Assembly: GCF_014639655.1 (NCBI RefSeq)
Contig: NZ_BMGB01000001.1
Span: forward strand, 992,001 to 1,056,000
Reading direction: 5' to 3'
Source: Conyzicola nivalis
GTDB taxonomy: Bacteria; Actinomycetota; Actinomycetes; Actinomycetales; Microbacteriaceae
Length of the DNA: 64,000 nucleotides
Shown here: in pieces, positions 60,459-64,000 of the stretch
How the letters are laid out: each line of letters opens with the position of its first letter
Numbering within the stretch: the first letter of the stretch is position 1
Notes under the pieces: model-generated
The model's database searches: none
Told to the model about the DNA's origin: nothing
Seen by the model: the letters and a program-made list of their open reading frames with translations, nothing else
Made by a program: the position numbers and the translations under genes

Positions 60459-60469
60459 GACGTAACGTC
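60459..60469. promoter_or_regulatory. Palindrome overlapping the -10 box of the MmyB-type regulator gene
   Basis: GACGTAACGTC is an 11-nt palindrome (GACGT/ACGTC around one A) that contains most of the TAACGT box at 60463-60468. The overlap suggests autorepression or control of the divergent operon. Confidence 0.55.
60463..60468 (+). promoter_or_regulatory. -10 box of the MmyB-type regulator gene, leaderless type
   Basis: TAACGT ends 7 nt before the ATG at 60476. Confidence 0.45.
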
Positions 60470-60475
60470 GGTGAT

Positions 60476-61366
60476 ATGGACAATCAATCCGAGGTGCGCG
60501 AGTTCCTCATGTCGCGACGGGCCAAAGTCACCCCCGAACTCGCGGGTCTGCCGGCAGGCGCCAACCGGCGGGTGCCCGGGCTGCGACGCAACGAGGTCGC
60601 CGTCATCGCCGGGGTAAGCGTCGAGTACTACTCCAAGCTCGAACGCGGTCAGATCGCCGGCGCATCGTCTTCCGTGCTGGACGCAATCGCCCGTGCGCTT
60701 CAACTCGACGACACCGAACGGACCCACCTCTTCGACCTCGCGCGAGCCGCCGACGGGATTCCGCTATCGGGTCGCCCGCGCCGCCGCTCGGGGAAGAACG
60801 CCGTGAACCGGCCGAGTCTGCAGTGGATGCTCGCGACCATCACCGGCGGCATCGCGGTCGTCGTGAACCTGCACCAGGACATCCTCGCGACCAACGACCT
60901 CGGACGCGCGTTCTACTCCCCCATCATCGGCGACGGCGGACTGACGCCGAACCTCGCGCGGTTCCAGTTTCTCGACCCCGCCTCCCGCGAGTTCTACCCG
61001 GACTGGGACCTGTTCGCCGGCATGTGTGTCGCGATCATGCGGGCACGGGCGGGGCACGACCCGAACAACAAAGCCCTTCAGGACCTCGTCGGCGAGCTGT
61101 CGACGCGCAGTGAGACGTTCCGCCAGCTGTGGGCGGCGCACGACGTGCGCACCCACGGAACCGGCACCAAGCGGTTCAACCACCCGGTCGTCGGCGAACT
61201 GCTTCTGTCCTACGAAGAACTCGCCATCACGGCCGAGCCGGGCCTCACGCTGATGGTCTACACCGCGGAACCCGGCTCCCCCAGCGCGGAGCGATTACAG
61301 CTGCTCGCCAATCTGGCGACCTCAGACGGTATCCGGACCGCACCTCAGTCGACAGGCTGGAAGTAG
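60476..61366 (+). CDS. XRE-family regulator with MmyB-like ligand domain
   Basis: 296 residues. The helix-turn-helix (about 38-80) includes RRNEVAVIAGVSVEYYSKLERG, and the C-terminal MmyB-like domain (about 110-280) contains NLARFQFLDPASREFYPDW and the FRQLWAAHDV motif. Such regulators bind acyl or fatty-acid-like ligands in some cases and are often divergent from the SDR/ADH genes they control. The divergent ADH-CMD-cupin-MFS operon is the likely target. A TAACGT box overlapped by a palindrome precedes the start. Confidence 0.9.
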   Translation: MDNQSEVREFLMSRRAKVTPELAGLPAGANRRVPGLRRNEVAVIAGVSVEYYSKLERGQIAGASSSVLDAIARALQLDDTERTHLFDLARAADGIPLSGRPRRRSGKNAVNRPSLQWMLATITGGIAVVVNLHQDILATNDLGRAFYSPIIGDGGLTPNLARFQFLDPASREFYPDWDLFAGMCVAIMRARAGHDPNNKALQDLVGELSTRSETFRQLWAAHDVRTHGTGTKRFNHPVVGELLLSYEELAITAEPGLTLMVYTAEPGSPSAERLQLLANLATSDGIRTAPQSTGWK

Positions 61367-62622
61367 TTCCCGATCACCCAGTCCGACACCCGGTGTCCGA
61401 GCTCGTTGCCGTCGGTCATCGCCGAACGGAAGTGCAGCCCGAGCCAGATCCTGGCGTTCATGGTGTCTTCATCCAACCGGGCAGCACTGTCGTAGTGCCG
61501 GGTGACAGCGCCTCCGACCAGGTTCAGGTCGAGGGTCTCCGCGCCGAACAGGTAGCTCAACGTGTTCGACGCCGCCCCGACGTTGCAGGCATGGCCGCTG
61601 AGATAGTCCGGGTACGGCGGTGTCGCGGGCGCTAGCGGGATCCAGTTAGGTTCCGCATTGGTCGCCGGGTTGCCGTCTGTGTCGGCCAGCTGGATCGCGG
61701 TGATCGGGCGCCAGAAGCCGTACTCGTACTTCGCGTTCCAGCAGGCGATCAGGGTGTCGGCCATCGACGTGTCCATCAGTGCGAACGCGCGAGCACTCTC
61801 CACAATGTCGTACCCACGCCGGGTCACCTCGTCACGCAGGCCGGCTTGGAATTGGCTCACGATATTGGAGTTGAAGAACAGCGCCGTCTCGGTCTGCTCT
61901 GAGGTGCGGGACGATCCTTCGCGCTCGCCGTAGTCGCGCACTTCCGCAAACTCCTGCGCGTACTCGGCGCCTGTCAGCTCCGGCGGTCCGGGAAGGGGAA
62001 AGTCGGCCGGTGAACCGTAGGTGAGCGGCTTCACGAAGCCCAGCCACGGCACCGCGAACTCGGCCTCCCCGGGAAGCGTCGGTCGCCACACCCCGGGGGC
62101 TGGTTGCTCTGTGAAGGTCTTGGTGGCCCCGATGCCGTCGCCCTGCCGTTCGGCGATCAGCGCCGCCGCGGCACGGAGTCCGACCCGCACACCCTGCTCG
62201 GTCCCGGTGCCTTTGCGCGCGCCGTCGAGGGTGGTGAGGTAGTCGGCGAGCAGCTTGTCGGCCGAGTTCGGGAAGTAGCGGACGAGCACCATGAAGGCGG
62301 CGGTCGCCGCAGCGACCTCCGACGACGCGTGCCGGTGGGCGCGGCGCTGATCGAGGTACGGCTCGTACCTGCCCTCGATCGCAACGACGGCGTCGTACAT
62401 CGCGATGGACACGAATCCGAAATAGAGAGTGGATGCCGGCACCGGCGTCTGGTTTTCGGCGTAGATGGTGCGCTCGGCGATCTCGTTCCATTTTGTGATC
62501 ACGGAAGGGTCGGCGTCTGAGCGGCGGTCGGCGAGGGCCGCGCTACTTGCAACGGTGGGGGCCAGAACACCGACGGTCGCCACAACGGCGACCCCGAGCA
62601 TCCTGAACCTGTTCTTCGACAT
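61345..62622 (-). CDS. Secreted vanadium-dependent haloperoxidase/PAP2 family protein
   Basis: 425 residues. A signal peptide (about 1-31, ending SSAALA) predicts export. The vanadate/phosphate site motifs are in order: KYEYGFWRPITAI (Lys and Arg, about 300-312), YPDYLSGHACNVGAA (Ser-Gly-His, about 335-349), and ARIWLGLHFRSAMTDG (Arg and catalytic His). The fold could catalyse halide oxidation by peroxide or act as a phosphatase. GGAGG lies 6 nt before the ATG at 62622. Its end overlaps the convergent regulator gene by 22 nt. Confidence 0.9.
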   Translation of the reverse strand: MSKNRFRMLGVAVVATVGVLAPTVASSAALADRRSDADPSVITKWNEIAERTIYAENQTPVPASTLYFGFVSIAMYDAVVAIEGRYEPYLDQRRAHRHASSEVAAATAAFMVLVRYFPNSADKLLADYLTTLDGARKGTGTEQGVRVGLRAAAALIAERQGDGIGATKTFTEQPAPGVWRPTLPGEAEFAVPWLGFVKPLTYGSPADFPLPGPPELTGAEYAQEFAEVRDYGEREGSSRTSEQTETALFFNSNIVSQFQAGLRDEVTRRGYDIVESARAFALMDTSMADTLIACWNAKYEYGFWRPITAIQLADTDGNPATNAEPNWIPLAPATPPYPDYLSGHACNVGAASNTLSYLFGAETLDLNLVGGAVTRHYDSAARLDEDTMNARIWLGLHFRSAMTDGNELGHRVSDWVIGNYFQPVD

Positions 62623-62802
62623 GATGAGCCTCCAACAGGGTGAGTGGTTAGATGGCTTGCGCTGCATGGGTGCGCTCGGTCGTGGCCGGGGCAGGCTTCA
62701 GAACAAGCACTGCTGGCTGCGATTGTCCTCCTCGCGAGAGGCACCCTGCAAGACGTCGCGTTGACGTGAGAGGAAACGACGATTCGAGAATCCGAGGCAC
62801 CC

Positions 62803-63084
62803 CTAGGCGTGCTCTGCGCCCCAGTGTCCGAGCGCGACGATGGCCTCGCGCAGAGCGAGCCCGCGATCGGTCAGCGCATAGGCGCGGGTGTTGTGCCGGA
62901 GGGGCAGACGGTGCAGGACGCCAGCCGCTTCGAGCTCGCGCAAGCGGGTCGCGAGCATGTTCGTCCCCATTCCGAGGTCGCGCTGCAGGTCGCCGTATCG
63001 CTGTGGACCGTCGAGCAGCCGCTCCACGATGAGCAGGGCCCACCGGGCTCCGACGATGTCGAGGGCTGCGGCGAGGTCGCTCAC
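62803..63084 (-). CDS. HxlR-family winged-helix regulator
   Basis: 93 residues. The pattern is that of HxlR proteins: LDIVGARWALLIVERLLDGPQRYGDLQRDL, then GTNMLATRLRELEAAGVLHR and a beta-wing with RAYALTDRG. HxlR proteins lack a separate sensor domain and usually respond to redox or aldehyde signals. It is coupled to the VOC gene by a GTGA overlap and shares its promoter, so a site at 63494-63512 likely mediates autoregulation. Confidence 0.92.
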   Translation of the reverse strand: MSDLAAALDIVGARWALLIVERLLDGPQRYGDLQRDLGMGTNMLATRLRELEAAGVLHRLPLRHNTRAYALTDRGLALREAIVALGHWGAEHA

Positions 63085-63485
63085 GCGATCGGATCGGTGT
63101 CCGGCTTCATCCAGAACGGCGAGTAGTGGTAGCCGTCGGGGTCATCGAACTGGCGCTGGTACATGAAGGGGTAGTCGTCGATGTCACCGATACGCCCGCC
63201 GGCAGCGCCGGCGCGCTCGACGAGTTCATCAACCGCTTCACGGCTTCCGAGGTCGAACGAGACCGTCACCTTCGAGGGGGTGTCGGGGCCGCCGATCAAT
63301 TCCTCGGTGGCGCCGACGCTCGCGTACATCTCACGGCTGCCGAGCATGACGTACTGCTCGGGACCGATCGCGAAGCACGACACGTTGTGATCTGACATCT
63401 CGGCGTTGAGAGTCCAGCCGAGGGCGGTATAGAAGGCGGTCGTGCGCTCGACGCTTTCGACCGGGCAGGTGATGAAGAGGCTCAT
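63081..63485 (-). CDS. VOC (glyoxalase-like) superfamily protein
   Basis: 134 residues. Two beta-alpha-beta-beta-beta units are recognisable: MSLFITCPVESVERTTAFYTALGW and SFDLGSREAVDELVERAGAAGGR, ending FDDPDGYHYSPFWM with the metal-ligand histidine region. Members bind metals or antibiotics; without the canonical glyoxalase ligands the chemistry is open. The ATG at 63485 is chosen over an in-frame start at 63521 because the latter crosses the operator-like site. The gene is followed by the coupled HxlR regulator. Confidence 0.88.
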   Translation of the reverse strand: MSLFITCPVESVERTTAFYTALGWTLNAEMSDHNVSCFAIGPEQYVMLGSREMYASVGATEELIGGPDTPSKVTVSFDLGSREAVDELVERAGAAGGRIGDIDDYPFMYQRQFDDPDGYHYSPFWMKPDTDPIA

Positions 63486-63493
63486 GGAGCCAA

Positions 63494-63512
63494 CACTTCC
63501 AAAATGAAAGTA
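63494..63512. promoter_or_regulatory. Operator-like inverted repeat upstream of the VOC-HxlR pair
   Basis: CACTTCC and GAAAGTA flank AAAAT; the arms match at five of six inner positions. ACTTTC/GAAAGT inverted repeats resemble known HxlR-type operators. It lies 8 nt upstream of the VOC start. Confidence 0.45.
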
Positions 63513-63563
63513 CGGTGTCAAGACCCGGCTGCTTGTGACGGCGGTGCCAAGCGGCAGCCGCCC

Positions 63564-63941
63564 CTACTTCGGCTGCGGCAGCCCGCGCGACCGCGCTAAC
63601 CAGGCCCACCCAAGCACCACTGTGGTGACCATCCCCGGGATGCCAGCCACTGTCCAGAGCCCGGTGTTGATTAGGAGCAGCAAGGCCCAGACGCAGATAG
63701 TCACCGCGAGCGCCAGAGCGCGCGCGACAATTAGGACCACGATCGCGACGACGATCAGAACGGCACTTGTGATGTGTGCGACGAGGAGCCCGCCGTCGAA
63801 GGTCGGCGACTGGCCCGGTCCTAACCAGAACGTCAGGGTGGCCGCCCATAGGTAGAAGCTCTGGGCAACTACCGCACTCACCATCGCACCGATGGCGATC
63901 AGTCGTGACGATAGGTTCACAGGGTTCTCGCTTACCTCCAT
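63564..63941 (-). CDS. Small integral membrane protein
   Basis: 125 residues with four hydrophobic helices (at about 12-33, 52-72, 74-95 and 95-115). The sequence is dominated by Val, Ala and Leu and has no recognisable family motif. The ATG at 63941 is followed 7 codons later by an in-frame GTG (63920), which could be the true start. It follows nothing within the window; bases 63942-64000 show no feature. Confidence 0.65.
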   Translation of the reverse strand: MEVSENPVNLSSRLIAIGAMVSAVVAQSFYLWAATLTFWLGPGQSPTFDGGLLVAHITSAVLIVVAIVVLIVARALALAVTICVWALLLLINTGLWTVAGIPGMVTTVVLGWAWLARSRGLPQPK

Positions 63942-64000
63942 GCCAAGGTCCCCCGATTCCCTTCGCCTTTGTGTCCTGAATCTGTCCCGATCCGTCCGGT

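Noticed and set aside
62623-62802. Gene on the plus strand between the haloperoxidase and HxlR genes
   Set aside because: Frames here lack initiation signals and are Arg/Cys-rich; the 180 nt appear to be promoter and untranslated DNA with no clear element.
1-64000. CRISPR array, prophage, insertion sequence or integrase
   Set aside because: No regularly spaced direct repeats with unique spacers, no transposase or integrase motifs, and no phage structural genes were found on either strand.

Overview
The window is a continuous, gene-dense stretch of a high-GC actinobacterial chromosome, most likely Microbacteriaceae (genus not resolvable from sequence alone). The evidence is the very GC-rich coding sequence with frequent GTG starts, an actinobacterial class A RNase P RNA, the order aceE - PucR-type regulator - fabD - fabH - acpP - fabF - DUF3145, a polyphosphate glucokinase, and a secreted protein ending in an LAxTG-type sortase signal. 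I see no phage, plasmid, transposase or CRISPR array. One tRNA (Val-TAC) and one ncRNA (rnpB) are present.

Layout. 1-1.0 kb: end of map, then ppgK. 1.0-1.45 kb: intergenic region with palindromic elements and phased direct repeats that look like the KdpE operator. 1.45-9.3 kb: complete K+ uptake operon kdpFABC with its sensor kinase KdpD and regulator KdpE, plus a 27-residue membrane ORF ahead of kdpF. 9.3-11.6 kb: small housekeeping or accessory genes, including an Lrp regulator divergent from a DUF2000 gene. 11.6-12.0 kb: rnpB. 12.0-17.7 kb: a coiled-coil protein with a decayed zinc ribbon, a Nif3-like protein, an NCS1 permease with a disordered N-terminus of about 590 residues, and a DMT exporter. 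17.8-22.3 kb: two secreted proteins (a cell-wall-anchored phosphoesterase and a lectin/Ig-like protein). 22.4-25.7 kb: small acidic protein, tRNA-Val, membrane protein, a highly structured intergenic region, an M18 aminopeptidase and a peroxiredoxin.

25.9-34.6 kb is the acetyl-CoA to fatty-acid block: AceE makes acetyl-CoA, a FasR-like PucR-type regulator follows, then an alpha/beta hydrolase and fabD-fabH-acpP-fabF, a minimal FAS II set without reductases. 34.7-39.7 kb: DUF3145, a PolA-like exonuclease/polymerase, a lipoprotein, a DUF1684 protein and a Pr6Pr membrane protein. 39.9-43.0 kb: a tightly coupled trio (acyl-CoA dehydrogenase, PIG-L deacetylase/methyltransferase fusion, glycosyltransferase) that looks like an uncharacterised glycoconjugate pathway. 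43.0-51.7 kb: Dps, GH15, SMP-30, two SDRs, an orphan response regulator with a coupled leader ORF, PnuC, SRPBCC and DUF2252 proteins.

51.8-64 kb is accessory in character: MFS exporters, alpha/beta hydrolase, flavoprotein, GrpB, DUF1801, an ADH-CMD-cupin-MFS operon divergent from its probable MmyB-type regulator, a vanadium haloperoxidase, and a VOC-HxlR pair. Several perfect or near-perfect palindromes mark operators here, and two share the half-site GCAATAT although they sit at separate promoters 2.2 kb apart. A striking general signal is a TAnnnT box 6 or 7 nt upstream of 13 start codons, which predicts many leaderless mRNAs and helped choose starts.
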